A stretch of DNA of 53,684 nt, from positions 56,047-109,730 of the forward strand of contig CAUYUJ010000762.1 in the NCBI GenBank assembly GCA_963575745.1, in the 5' to 3' direction. This document shows positions 1 to 11,279 of the stretch, piece after piece. The notes beneath the pieces were generated by a model. The model was not told the origin of the DNA. It did no database searches and saw only the letters and a list, made by a program, of their open reading frames with translations. Origin of the DNA: Prorocentrum cordatum. Taxonomy: Eukaryota; Sar; Dinophyceae; Prorocentrales; Prorocentraceae. Positions within the stretch are counted from its first letter, which is position 1; the number at the start of each line of letters is the position of its first letter. Position numbers and translations under genes: made by a program.

Positions 1-525
1 TTGTGCGTTCTACGATGTGTAATATATGCGATGCAAAAGATGTTGTGCATTGTAGGTTGTGCGATCTATGTTGTGCATTCAATGTAATGGAGCCGATGTG
101 GTACAATCTACGCAGTGCAATCTAGGTGGTGCGATCTAGATGGTGCAATCCATATGGTGCGATCTATGTGGTGCAATATATGGTGTGCCATTTAGGTTGT
201 GCAATATATGCGGCACTGTTTCTGCTGCGCATTTTGTGTGTTGCGATCTACGTTGTGAAATGAATGTTGTGCAATATGTGCGGTGCAATCTATGTGGTGC
301 AATGCTTGTGGTGAAATCTAAGGGGTGCAATTCGGCGAGGCCCCGACGAGGCGGCGTCGGCTGCCACTCAGCCGCCAGACCGATTGTTAGGCCCAGGCGA
401 CAGGCGGCGACGGGGCGGCGACGGCGGCCACATAGCCGCCAGACCGACCGTCAGGCCAAGTCTGTTAGAAGAGAAGTAAGAACTCCGAAGTGCAAGAGAT
501 GTTTGGGAAATTCACACCTGTACAT
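1..525 (+). repeat. Composite repeat, copy 1 (14-bp tandem block, GC block, tail)
   Basis: 1-330 is a 14-bp tandem array, with unit close to GTGCAATCTATGTG (exact 14-base spacing at 129, 143 and 157). 331-460 is GC-rich with two copies of GCCGCCAGACCGA. 460-520 carries the tail AAGTAAGAACTCCGAAGTGC and GATGTTTGGGAAATTC. The same order occurs at 13840, 16010 and 50150. Confidence 0.75.
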
Positions 526-1562
526 GTATTATGTATACAGGGATGCATCTCTATATATATATATACACATACACATGTGAACATATGTTAATGGGTGCAT
601 CAAAACAACAATACATTAGGGGAGGCCAGTGGTTTCGTCGACCTCGACAAGTCCGCCGATGCCGCCGCCCTCAGCGGCTTCGCAGTGGCTCCCTGGTGGA
701 ACAAGAACGACAGCAAGGCGGGCCGCTTATTTCCAGGAGGAGGGAGAGGATGAACGTCCAGGAAGATCGCCGCAAAACCGCAGAACATGTTCGAAGACCT
801 TCCAGACCGCCGAGAACCTCCGAGAGCCGCCGAGAGAACCGTCGCGACATGCTGTTGCCGGTCGGAGGTCTTCGATGCGCCTCTCCGATGAGACCACACG
901 GGTGGACGTCGCGGGGCCCCCAAGCGGGGCGGCCACCAGCGCCTTCGGCAGACCGCCGAGAGTGCGTGCCCCCCAGGGTCGGAGGTTCGAGGCTCGGGCT
1001 GGGAGGGAGAAGCCGCATCAACGGCACGCCGCCGTTGGGGGCCCATCAGCGTGTGGCTTCTTGTCGCTTTCGCCCAGAAGCCTGGTGCTGCCGTGCTGCT
1101 CCTTCAGTCGAGGGCGCAACAAAGAGCCCCTACCCTGGTTTGCGAGGGCCGTGCGCTGAACCTCCTGTGGGCTGACAGGGTGATCCCTGCACATCGCGCG
1201 TCTTGCGAGGCGTCCTGGCGGCTCTCTGGCCTTTGGGAGTTCCCAGGAGGTTTACAGACCACGCACTTGTAACCCAGGGTAGGGGCGTTTTTGCATCCCT
1301 CAATTCAGCAGTAGCACGTGGATAGCTTCCCCATGGCGGCGTGTCATTGGTCTTGTTCTTGCTCCCCCGCAGGGTCGGGAGGTTCGAGGGTCGCGGCGGT
1401 ATTGGGGGTTCGAGGTTCGAGACTTTCGGGCAGTTCCTCGGTTCTCGGTTGGCTTCCAGCGCCGCGATGCCTCCCGGCAGCTGCGCCTCCCCGAGAGCGT
1501 TCCGGGGGTGCCCGAGTCACCCCGAACGGCCGCAGGAGGCCCGAGTGGCTCGAAGCTCCCAG
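526..1562. other. No gene or clear repeat recognised
   Basis: A short TA/CA microsatellite lies at 550-575. The remainder is GC-rich, with open frames on both strands that overlap, lack domains and disagree on strand. Some short motifs recur (CAGACCGCCGAGA at 808 and 950). Confidence 0.4.
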
Positions 1563-1885
1563 GGCAGGGGGGTCGCGTGTGGTTTTTACCATGCCAGCAC
1601 ACTCCTCAAATTCTTCGTGGCCCCATAGGGAGCTCCAACGAAGCTCTCAGAGGGGGAGAATCGCATGCGGTCCTCACCCATTTCTGCACACCCCTCACAC
1701 GTGGCCCCATTGGGAGCTCCACCGAAGCCCCCATGAGGGGGGTTTCGCATGCGGTTCTCACCAATTTTTGCGTACCCCTGAAACGCTTCGTGGCCCCATA
1801 GGGAGGTCCACCTGGCCCCAGCGTGTGCGTCCACATGCAGTTCTCATCCAAGTCGGCACACGCCTCACACGCCCCCATTCCTTCG
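1563..1885 (+). repeat. 84-89 bp tandem repeat, about 3.5 copies
   Basis: GTGGCCCCATAGGGAGCTCC starts units at 1617, 1701 and 1790. Each unit continues with GCATGCGGT, then TCTCACC, then a CACACCCCTCACAC-like end. A partial unit precedes (1565) and follows (1820-1885). Confidence 0.8.
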
Positions 1886-2460
1886 GCTGGACCCCCTCCT
1901 TCTTCTTACCTTCCTCGCGATGTTCGCAGTTGCGCTGGGGCCTTCGCCGGGATAGTTGTCTCGGCTGCCGTCGTCCAGCGTGGTGAGGGACCGCGCAAGT
2001 GCAGGAGTCGCGGCCTGCCCGCTTGCGAGCTTCCCGGAGTGCAACTTTTGGCTGAGGACTTCTGCCCTCTCTCGGGGCCCCTGGCACGTCTCGTGCGCGT
2101 TCGGTCCCAGCCGCTGTCAGCGCGCCGCCAGAAGCACTTTCCCACCGTGGCAGCTTGGCTCAGTCTGCTCAGTTATCTTCGTCCTCAAAGCACACATGCC
2201 GCAGCGAGGGACCGCATCATGAACAAAAAGGGGGGTCAAGGATTCCGAGAACGCTGCCCTAAGGAACCCAGAACGGCCCCCAAACTGCAACTGCAGGCCA
2301 ACCAGGTGTTGGAAAGAAGTGTGCCACGTTCCCCCCCCATCAGCGAACGCCCGAATCCCCGATCCCGAGAAACAGCACATTCGCGGCCGAGAAAACGATG
2401 AGAGAACCCCAATCCTGACTTTTTGTTGGTCGAGACGCTGGACGCCTGGCTGCCCTACGA
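1886..2460. other. No gene recognised
   Basis: GC-moderate unique sequence leading into the GAT array. Open frames on the plus strand lack domain features. Confidence 0.4.
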
Positions 2461-2574
2461 ATCGGCCAAGGAACGGGAGGAGGATGACAGGGAGGACGAG
2501 AAGGAGGAAGAGGAGGAGGAGGAGGAGGAGGGAATGAGGAGGGACGACGACGACGATGCTGACGATTTCGACGG

Positions 2575-2618
<44 letters not shown>

Positions 2619-2668
2619 CGGATGAGGATGAGGATGAGGATGAGGATGAGGATGCTGATGCTGATGCT

Positions 2669-2702
<34 letters not shown>

Positions 2703-2907
2703 ATGGTGATGGTGATGGTGATGATGATGATGATGGTGATGATGGTGGTGATGATGCGAATGCTGATCATGATGCTGACAACGATGATGCTGATGATGAT
2801 GTTGACAATGCTGATGGTGCCAATGATGGTAATGGTGATGATGATGAGGATGATGAGGATGATGAGGATGATGAGGATGATGATGCGGATGAAGATGGTG
2901 ATACTAC

Positions 2908-2961
<54 letters not shown>

Positions 2962-3140
2962 GGCTGATGCTGATGCTGACGCTGATGATGATGCTGTTGA
3001 TGCTGATGATTCTGATGATGATGATGATGACGAGGAGGAGGAGGAGGAGGAGGAGGCGGGGGGAAGGAGGGGGTGTTAGGAGGTAGGAGGAGGTGGAGAA
3101 GGAGGAGGGACGACGACCACCACGATGATGATGATGCTGC

Positions 3141-3180
<40 letters not shown>

Positions 3181-3732
3181 ACAGTTTATGATGATGCGAT
3201 TGATGACGATGATACTGATGCCGTGCTGGTGCTGATGCTGATGCTGATGCTGCTGATGATGATGATGCTGATGTTGATGCTGCTGATGACGATGACGTTG
3301 ATGCTGATGTTGATGGTTCTGATGATGATGCTGATAGCGATGATGATACGGTTGATGGTGATGATGATGACGATGCTGATACTGATGATTATGATGATGT
3401 TGATGATAATGATGATGCGGCTGATGGTAGTGATTGTACTGCTGATACTGATGATACTGATGATTACGATAGTAAGGGCGCCGATGATAATGCTGATGCT
3501 GATGCTGATGCTGATGATGATGATGATGATGATGATGATGCTGATGAGGATGGTGATCAGGCTGATGATGATGTGATGATGATGATGGTGGTGGTGATGA
3601 TGAGGATAATGATGCTACTGATTATGCTGATGATGGTGATGATGATGATGCTGATGATGCTGATGATGCTGCTGATGATGTCCATGCTGATGATGCTGAT
3701 GATGATGCCGCTGTCGATGATGGTGATGATGC

Positions 3733-3770
<38 letters not shown>

Positions 3771-4440
3771 CTGATGCTATTGAGAAGGAGGAGAATGAGG
3801 AGGAGAATGAGGAGGAGGAGGAGGAGGGAGGAGTGTTAGAAGGGGGTACCCCCCCCTCTCCCTTCCTCTTTCCTTCGGCTCCCTCCCACTCCAACTCCTC
3901 TTCCTCCTCCTTCTCCTCTTCCTCCTCCTCCTCCTCTTGCTCTTCCTTCTCGTCCTCGTCCTCCTCCACCACCTCCCTCCCCCTCGCCCGAGCACAGGAA
4001 TTCGGAGGTTCTTTCTGATGATGCTGATGATGATGATGCTGCTGCTGCTGCTAATGATGATACTGATGATGATGATGAGAACGAGGAGGAGGAGGAGGAG
4101 GAGGATAATGAGATGAGGAGGACGATGAGCAGGAGGATGATGGGGATGAGGATGTGGATGAGGATGCTGACGACGACGATGCTGCTGATGACGAGGATGC
4201 TGATGCTGCTGATGATGAATGATGATGATGATGATGAGGAGGAGGAGGATGACAATGAGGATGAGGATGAGAATGATGATGAGGATGAGCATGATGATGA
4301 GGATGATGAGGATGATGAGGATGATGATGATGACGACGACGACAATGATGATGATGATGCTGATGATGATGAGGAGGATGAAGATGACAATGATGATGAG
4401 GATGAGAATGATGATGAGGATGATGATGAGCATGAGGATG

Positions 4441-4471
<31 letters not shown>

Positions 4472-4681
4472 GGATGAGGATGCTGCTGATGCTGATGCTG
4501 ATGCTGATGCTGTTGCTGATGATGATGATGATGATACTGATGATAATGATGATGATGATGATGATGCTGATGATGATGATGATGATGCTGATGATGACGA
4601 TGACGATGCTGATGATGATGGTGATGGTGATGGTGATGATGATGATGCTGATGATGATGATGATGATGATGATGGTGATGG

Positions 4682-4722
<41 letters not shown>

Positions 4723-4860
4723 GTGATGGTGATGGTGATGGTGATGGTGATGGTGATGGTGATGGTGATGGTGATGGTGATGGTGATGGTGATGGTGATG
4801 ACGACGACGACGACGAGGAGGTAGAGGAGGAGGAGGAGGAGGAGGAGGAGGAGGAGGAGG
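2461..4860 (+). repeat. GAT/GAG/GCT trinucleotide megatract
   Basis: About 2.4 kb dominated by GATGAT with GCT, GAC, GGT and GAG variants. Sub-blocks are (GAG)n at 2500-2530, 3030-3060 and 4820-4860, a CTC/TTC stretch at 3850-3980, and a pure hexamer (GGTGAT)n at 4705-4800. Frames rich in Asp, Met or (minus) Ile/Ser run through it in all registers, so it is treated as non-coding microsatellite. Confidence 0.9.
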
Positions 4861-5620
4861 ATCGGTCGGGACTGGCTATCCGACCGACCCCTGCCCCCGT
4901 GGGGCTGCGCCTCCTCGGAGACGCTGACCTCCGACCCGCGGCCGCGCGGCTCCTCGGTCCAGACACGAAGGGTTCCCAGCCGAGGGTTCTCAGCCCAGCC
5001 CGCGGGGGGGGGGGAGGCAAGCCTCTTCTCCTCTCTTCCTCTATTCCCCTCCTGCCCTTGCTCCACTTTCTCCACGCCTCCTTCTCTTTTCTGCTTCTCT
5101 GCTCCTCTCCTTCCCTTCCTCTTATCCTGTCCTCTTTCTCTCCTCCACAGGCTCCTCCTTTCTCTTTCTGTTATCAGAATTCATTTTTTTTCCTATCTCT
5201 CTCTGCCTCTTTTCTCCTCCTATCCTGTCGTCCTCTCTCTCCCCTTCCTCCTATCGTGTGCCCCCTTTCTCCTGTCCTTTCTTCCCCTACCTGCTGTATT
5301 TATGTTCCTCTTTCTCTTCCTTTCCACCCGGAGTGGCCATGTAGTACTCATATCCATTTGGGTTTCAGGTGCCCGTGTAGCGTCAGCGCTTTTGATGGTG
5401 ACAGCTTCGCTTCGACAGGAAACCGTACGTTGTTGCTTCCCCTTTGCCCACCGATGATGACCCAGTTGCGCACCACAATGGTGCTCGGAGCTTGGCCAAG
5501 GACGGCCAGACACTGACAGAGGTAGGAGGGCACGCCCCTTTCCAGACCAGTTCCAGCCCGACGGCACCCCAGAAGACAATGTCAGAACGTTCATCAAGCT
5601 CGGAGGCCTACTGGGATTAA
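4861..5620. other. Pyrimidine-rich unique sequence, no gene recognised
   Basis: 4861-5010 is GC-rich and includes G9 at 4999-5010. 5030-5330 is a strong CT-rich stretch. 5330-5616 is unique sequence with no domain in any frame. Confidence 0.4.
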
Positions 5621-6367
5621 GTCGGGCATGTCCCTCTACAAGAGGAATCCTCAATAATAGTAAGCAACTAGTCTGGGGTCGTCGATTCTTAGTGCTCCTT
5701 CGACTGTTTTGTTCCCTACCTAGGCTCTGCCTAGAAGGGTTCTTACTGTGTTTGCTTAAAGGGGCCGGGCAGTGGGGCTCGCCCCGGGCGGTTCCCCCAT
5801 GATCCGCCCCGCGGTTCCCCCAGTTACGTCCCCTGAGCTTAGCGTTGCTTATCTCATCTTAGCTTAGCTTATTTCATCTAATTCCCTACCTAGGCTCTGC
5901 CTAGAGGATTAGCTTAGCATAGCATAGAGCAGCGCTGCATTAGCATAGCATAGCATAGCATAGCATATCATAGCATAGCATAGCATAGCATAACATAGCC
6001 ACTCATAGCATAGCATAGCATAGCGCAGCATAGCATTGCATAGCATAGCATAGCATAGTATAGCGCAGCTTAGCATAGCATAACATAACATATTATAGCC
6101 TAGCATAGCACAGCGCAGCATGACATAGCATAGATTAGCATAGCTTAGCATAGCTTAGCCTAGCATAGCACAGCATAGCGCAGCACAGCGCAGCATATCA
6201 TAGCATAACATAGCCTAGCGCAGCATAGCATGGCATAGCATAGCATAGCATAGCAACTAATGCTGCTTTCCTAGGGGCTCCAACTTCTAGGTAGGGTCGC
6301 ACTGGGGTATTTTTTGATTAATGTCCATTATCCTTCCAACATCCGCCTGTCGGAGGACATACCCGAC
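5621..6367. mobile_element. MITE-like inverted-repeat element (copy 1) with internal CATAG array
   Basis: The left end is GTCGGGCATGTCCCTC and the right end is the inverted form (GGACATACCCGAC), with TTAA on both outer sides (5617-5620 and 6368-6371). The subterminal sequence CTAGTCTGGGGTCGTCG matches the interior of the copies at 39451 and 40986. The element is enlarged to about 750 bp by a pentanucleotide array. The direct repeat CCCTACCTAGGCTCTGCC occurs at 5714 and 5884, and an inverted CCTAGAAG/CTAGGTAGGG lies near 6290. No transposase is visible. TTAA flanks suggest a piggyBac-type non-autonomous element, by inference. Confidence 0.65.
5900..6255. repeat. CATAG pentanucleotide microsatellite
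   Basis: A degenerate run of TAGCA/CATAG units (about 70), with CAGCG and CTTAG variants. It lies inside the inverted-repeat element at 5621-6367. The minus-strand frame rich in Met-Leu-Cys-Tyr is a by-product. Confidence 0.9.
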
Positions 6368-6371
6368 TTAA

Positions 6372-6775
6372 TACGGGGACTGGAATGCACCATATGTTTG
6401 CGAGGTGAAGGGATGGTAAGACGAGCGGGATGACGAATGGTGGCCGGGCGGTTGGTGGGACTCCTCTTATTCCGCGTGGGGTCGATCGAATTGGCGGGGC
6501 AGTAATCGTGGTTAGTTTGTTCCCATGTGCGTGGATTGTAAAATTCTACATTTACGTGGCAAACCTGAGCCCCTGGGCGGGTCGTGCGGCCATCAAAGCA
6601 GAGAGCCAGGCCGCGAATGTGCTCGAAGGCTACCCAGTGGATGTCCAATCGACGTTCCTTCTCGTCCGCCAGATCGTTTGACGAAGGAGGAGAGCTAGAG
6701 GCACTGATAGCTCATCTTGGAGTGATCAACTGAGAGAGGCTGGGCGACAAAGAGCGCGAGGCCCAGAATGCCGCT
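6372..6775. other. Unique sequence between MITE copy 1 and the gag-like frame
   Basis: Open frames occur on both strands (plus 6430-6681, minus 6328-6648), and neither shows a recognisable domain. The plus frame could be an upstream piece of the gag-like remnant, but nothing supports this directly. Confidence 0.3.
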
Positions 6776-7490
6776 ATGTTCGACGTGACAATTCACCCCG
6801 AGGAATCGATCACCGATTTCGTGATCAGGGGGTGCCAACAGATCACGAACGGCGAGGCCATGTGTCTGGTGCTGCCTGATCGGTTCATCGCCAACCTGAC
6901 GGCGCAAAGCAAAATGATGGTGAGGGCACTGGCCCAGGCGAGAGACAGCACGGCGGCCATCAGGCAGGTATCGTTCACCCTCGACGCGCGTGAAACCGCG
7001 ATGCTGCCCACACCCCGCGCACCAGGGGCCGATGAGTACGCCCACGTCGCGGAGTCCCCAGCTCCCTGGCTCGAGCAAGACGAATCCAGGGCCAGAGCAC
7101 ATGGACACATCCGAAGTCGACTATCACGATTTACGGGTGTCTAAATGGGCAGGATCTTTCAGAGGAAGAAATCTTGTGAAGTGTCTGAGCCTAAAAGACG
7201 GAGGACGTGGCATACATCCAGGATGCTCAAGGCGGCTCGCCCGGGGGGATGGGGCATTCTTGGATCGAAAGAGGGGCGCAAGTGCTCACGCGGGAAACGC
7301 CAGGAATCAGGCGACCCGCTTCGATTACAAGAAACGCTGGAGGTGCAGCAACTGCGGGGAACGCGGCCCAGTTTTTGGTTTCCCGCTGACCCGGGTCTGG
7401 ATTGACCCGAGTCAGACGATCCCCGAAAGTCGACCCGGCACGTCCTCGGAGCCTCCCGCGGAGCGCTCCTTGGAGAGATGGCTGCAATAA
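6776..7490 (+). pseudogene. Possible retrotransposon gag-like remnant with CX2C knuckle
   Basis: An open frame from ATG 6776 to TAA 7142-7144 gives a 122-residue helical protein with no repeats (MFDVTIHPEESITDF, later LPDRFIANLTAQSKMMVRAL). In an overlapping frame that ends at 7490, MDTSEVDYHDL and then RWRCSNCGERGPVFGFP follow. The CSNCGERG part looks like half of a CCHC zinc knuckle that has lost its His and last Cys. Helical domain, short linker and knuckle is the order in LTR-retrotransposon gag, and it would need one frameshift. No protease, integrase or reverse transcriptase follows, because the inverted repeat starting at 7559 comes next. This is a weak call: an unrelated exon or chance open frames are possible. 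Confidence 0.3.
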
Positions 7491-7558
7491 CCCAAATCGA
7501 TCGAATATTGTCGGGGTGCAGACGAAGTTGGGCGGCTCAGTCGACCAGAAGCCTTTGT

Positions 7559-7893
7559 ATTTCCCCAATCAGAGCTTGCCTCTGTAGGGGTCCTAGCGGA
7601 TTCATATGGTTAGGTGAGGTGCGGCGCCGATTTGGTGGCCGGCGGCCGGATGCCCGGGTGCCCGTGGGTGCCCGGTGCCCCAGGATTTCGGTGGCCGGTG
7701 GCCTGGTGCCCGGGTGCCCGTGGGTGCCCGGGTGCCCGGGTGCCCGGGTGCTCGGGGGTGCCCAGAGGTGTAGCCCAATAGCCCAAGAGCCCTATATCAC
7801 TATACCCCTATAGCCATATAGCCCATAAAGCCCCATTGTCCCAACAAAAATCTGATTGGGGGTTTTCTCCGGTATCATTCATATATTTTGAAT
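7559..7893 (+). repeat. Left arm of a large inverted duplication
   Basis: It begins TTTCCCCAATCAGAGC, then TTGCCTCTGTAGGGGTCC and TAGCGGATTC. A run of GTGCCCGGG units (7655-7760), a short TATAGCCC run (7765-7830) and GGTTTTCTCCGGTATCATT follow. Each block recurs in the same order on the opposite strand at 10155-10604. Confidence 0.75.
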
Positions 7894-10154
7894 GGGTCGA
7901 AAACGCACTGGGCGCTCGGGTGGCTGTGCCCGAGTCAGAAGGAGAACGCCTCCACGACGGCCTACGACGGATCGCGATGGCCTCGAGACAGCCCAAAGGG
8001 CCTGCAAGACGGTCCACGGGGGCTCCGATGGAACCCCCAGCAAAGCCTGGAGGGGCCAACATTTCTGGGCAAAAAAATGTTCGACTGGTTTCCACGCCCT
8101 CGCCGTCGCGAGCAATCGCTGGCCACCTGACCCGGCCTGCAACGCGTCCTCGGCCAACGTCGATGAGTCCGTCGCACGCCCCCGCCGCGGGCTCGACGCG
8201 ACCCCGTCGGCGGCGGGCGCGTCGCCCCCGGGGCCAGCGCCCCCGCGAAGATCGGACCCCCCCCCCCCGCGGAAGGCGCCCGCAGCAGGCGCCCCAGATC
8301 GGGCCCGCCGGAGAGTAGGGGTGGCGCAGTCTTCTCTGCGCGGGGCCTCCTCCTTCCTGCCCTCTCCACTCCTTCTCGGGCTATCTCGCAGGATCCTCAG
8401 AGACGGGTGCCATCGACTGCTGACAACTCTAGCAGGCGTCCATTTCCTGGGTCGGGCGTAGGTCCTCCGGCGCACCGACGGCGGCTGATTCCAGCTGATG
8501 AGCTAGGCGCCAGCGCGCCGCGGGTGCAGGCGATGGTTCGAGGGCGCCAGGGGCGCGCTTCAGATCCCCATCGGGGGGGGGCTCGCCTCATGGCCCGCGT
8601 TCCACGCTGCTGGAGGCGCCCGCCGACAGCCGGAGACTGCGAGATCGCTGCGGGGCCATTGGAGGTCCCCGATCCCCTCGAGCGCCCGAGGTCCAGACTC
8701 CCCCTCTTGCCCGGCGCCCTATTCTCCCTCGGGCAAATAGGGCGGGGCGCGAACGCGGCCCCGCGGCGGGCAGTTCCAGATTCGGGGGGGGTGGGGGGGG
8801 GTGGTCTCTAGAGGGCCCCGATGTTTGGCGCGACAGCGTCCAGCTGCCCGACGCGCGCGCCCGGCGCCGGTTCGCGGCTGGATTCTCTGGTCAGGCCAGG
8901 TCTCGGTTGAGACCCCCTGGGCCCCGCGCGCGGCCGAAGTCAATTTTGGGCGATCTTGCTTTGGGGGGGCGTCGTCTGTCTGATTTTTCGGGCGTCGCCG
9001 AGCGGGGCGCAGCGCTGGGACCTGCGTCTGTTCGCCTTGCGCTGGCCGACGAGGCCAAACTGTCGCGCAGGCGTTTCCCAGATTGCATCGCGGACTCGCG
9101 CGTGGCGCGCAGCTTTGGGCCGCGAGAAGGAGTCGCCGCGGCGCCGACTGCTGCGTCGCAATGGCGCATCCAAAGTCGCCATGTTCCCGATGCAGAAAAC
9201 TTGAGCGTCCGCGCACCTACTTCCCAATGAACGAGAGAGCGTGCTGTTGACTCTGCAAGGGGCTGCATCCTCCGGATGGACTCTGGAACTCGCGGATGCT
9301 AAGAATGCTTTTTGTGAGTCCGACGAGCTGCAACGGCCTCGAGGAGCTATCTTCTGCGAGCCCTGCTAGGGGCTTCATCTGGCCCCGGGGTGAACCATTG
9401 AGCTCACTGCCCCGGTCCAAGGACTTTGCGACGCCCCCCCTTTTTGACGCAGAGTTGTCGCGTCTGGATAGGCGGGCGAGGGTTTCTCCAAGTCTGCGCA
9501 TTTCGATCGTTCTTCGTCTTGAGATCTTGGTGCGCCAAGGTTGTGCCCCGGCGATTTGACGTTTTTTCCCTTGCCTTCGTCGGCCAGGATCGGCCCATCA
9601 GCGGGAAGCTGGAAATGCCCGGCATGCGCTGGCGGCAGATCTCGATGTCTCGATGTCCAATCGAACAAGAGAGCTCGAGCGTCGCTAGCTCGCGTCGTGA
9701 AGGTCTCGGCGTTTAGCGAGGGAGAGGCGCCCGCGGGCCCTGTCGAGGCACTTTCTTCGTCCTCGCCTATTGCCGAAGCTCAGTGGCTGCACGTCTTTTG
9801 GCGAAACGTGATTTTCGGACGGTGTCTCGCGCCCGGGCCAGCGAGTTTCTTTTTGCGATAAATATCGAGGTCGAGGTGGGCCGGCGAATAAAACACTGAG
9901 GATGTCTCGAGCGAAACGCTTGTTTTTTTCAGAATGTGTCGAGGATGTCTCGAGCGAGACGCTTGTCTTGTGGTGTAGATTGTCCTCTCCTGGAGACCAG
10001 AATTCAGAGGATCTCTGAAGTGAAATGCGAAGTGAAATGATTGTTTTCACGTGCCCAGGTCTTGAGAATGTCTCGAGCGAGACGTTTGGTTTCACGCCTC
10101 CAGGTTGCCCAGGCAGAGGTCTAGCGTTGAGTGTTTGTTTTGGATGCAAACTAG
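7894..10154. other. Interior of the inverted duplication, no gene recognised
   Basis: About 2.26 kb between the two arms, GC-rich at 8100-9200. Several open frames cross it on both strands, but they are Arg/Pro-rich, overlap each other and show no domain. No transposase signature was seen, so the unit is either non-autonomous or a plain inverted duplication. The stretch 9895-10110 has its own short palindromic repeats. Confidence 0.5.
9895..10110. repeat. Short palindromic repeats GTCTCGAGCGAGAC
   Basis: The motif ATGTCTCGAGCGARACGYTTG occurs at about 9902, 9947 and 10070, with a decayed copy near 10014, spaced 45-70 bp. The core GTCTCG-AG-CGAGAC is a perfect 14-base palindrome. The intervening sequence is loosely shared (TTGTTTTCACG). 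Confidence 0.7.
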
Positions 10155-10604
10155 CTTCACAAATTACACTCAAATGATACCAGAGAAAAACACAATCATA
10201 ATGTTTTAAATGATATAGGGCTATGGGGCTAAAAGGCAATAGGGCTATAGTGCTGTAAGGCTATAGGGCTATAGGGCTAGAGGGCTAGAGGGCTAGAGAG
10301 CTATAGGGCTATAGGGCTACAGGGTTATAAGAGTATAAAGCTATGGAGCCATTAGGGCTACAGGGTTATAAAGCTATTGGGGCTATAGGACTATAGGGCT
10401 AGAGGGCTATAGGGCTATAAGGCTATAAGGCTCTAGGGTTATAAGGCTATAGGGCTACCGGGCGGGCACCCGGGCACCCCTGGGCACGCCCGGGCACCCG
10501 GGCACCCCCGGGCACCCGGGCGTGCCGCGAAAATCGGCGGCAAACCTAACCTAACCATCTGAATCCGCTAGGACCCCTACAGAGGCAAGCTCTGATTGGG
10601 AAAG
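10155..10604 (-). repeat. Right arm of the inverted duplication, expanded
   Basis: Read on the minus strand it gives TTTCCCAATCAGAGCTTGCC, GTAGGGGTCCTAGCGG, CCCGGGTGCCC units, a long TATAGCCC array (10215-10460, about four times longer than in the left arm) and TTTTCTCTGGTATCATT. The extra length comes from expansion of the TATAGCCC octamer-like array. Confidence 0.75.
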
Positions 10605-10850
10605 ACTCTAATAATACTCTGATCCAGCTCTGATTCAACTCTGGCCGGGAACTCTGTTTCATTCGATTTCTTCGAAACTCTGATTTAACCCTGGTCTGAA
10701 CTCTGATTGAATTATGATTCGGCTCTGTCCCCGACCAGAGCTAGGTCAGAGTTAAATCGGAGTTCCAGACCAGAGCTAATTCAGAGCTTCAGCTGAACCA
10801 GAGAGATGAACCAGAGTTTCAGGCCAGAGCCAAATCAGAGTTTCGTAAGA
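10605..10850. repeat. CTCTGATT satellite that inverts at its centre
   Basis: From 10605 to about 10725 the motif AACTCTGATT recurs on the plus strand. From about 10735 to 10850 its complement (AATCAGAGTT) recurs. The two halves would fold on each other around TCCCCGACC. Confidence 0.7.
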
Positions 10851-10874
10851 GCGCGCCCGTACGGAATTCAATAC

Positions 10875-11215
10875 TCGAAAGGGGGACCCAGCTTCAAGCT
10901 ACCCCCCCCTTCCTTCGAAAAGGGGGGGGAGCTTCCGAAGCTACACCCCCCTCCTTTCTGAAGGGTTTCTAAGCTAGGGGGGCCCTGGCTAAAGGGAGGG
11001 GGGCTTCGAAGCTATCCCCCCCTTCCCTCCCTTTTCCGGAGCAGAAGGTGAGCCCGGGCTTCCCTTTCAAAGGGCGGGGGGGGCTTCGGAAGCTACCCCC
11101 ACCCCTCCTTCCTTTTTTTTGGTCTGGACACAGGGGGGGACGGCTTTAAACTACACCCCCCCCCTCCTGTGCAAAGGGGGGGGCTTCCGAAGCTACCTCC
11201 TCCTTCCCCCCCTCC
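10875..11215. repeat. Palindromic G-run/C-run repeats
   Basis: Six copies of a unit near GGGGGGCTTCCGAAGCTACC followed by CCCCCC lie at about 10889, 10928, 11006, 11080, 11138 and 11178. Each unit pairs a G-run with a C-run around a CTTCCGAAG core, so each can form a hairpin. The G-runs may form quadruplexes. Confidence 0.75.
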
Positions 11216-11279
11216 GGGGCTCTGGCAAAATGGCGGAATCCTTGACGACAGGTGCGCACCGCAGCGCTAGAGAACGAAT

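Noticed and set aside
2423-3079. Long Asp-rich open frame (and Met-rich, Ile/Ser-rich frames elsewhere in the GAT tracts)
   Set aside because: All three registers and both strands stay open because of the trinucleotide repeat. No non-repetitive domain flanks it.
3777-5075. Minus-strand frames of about 400 residues rich in Ile or Ser
   Set aside because: Translation of the ATC/TCA complement of the GAT tract, with low-complexity ends. Not a protein.
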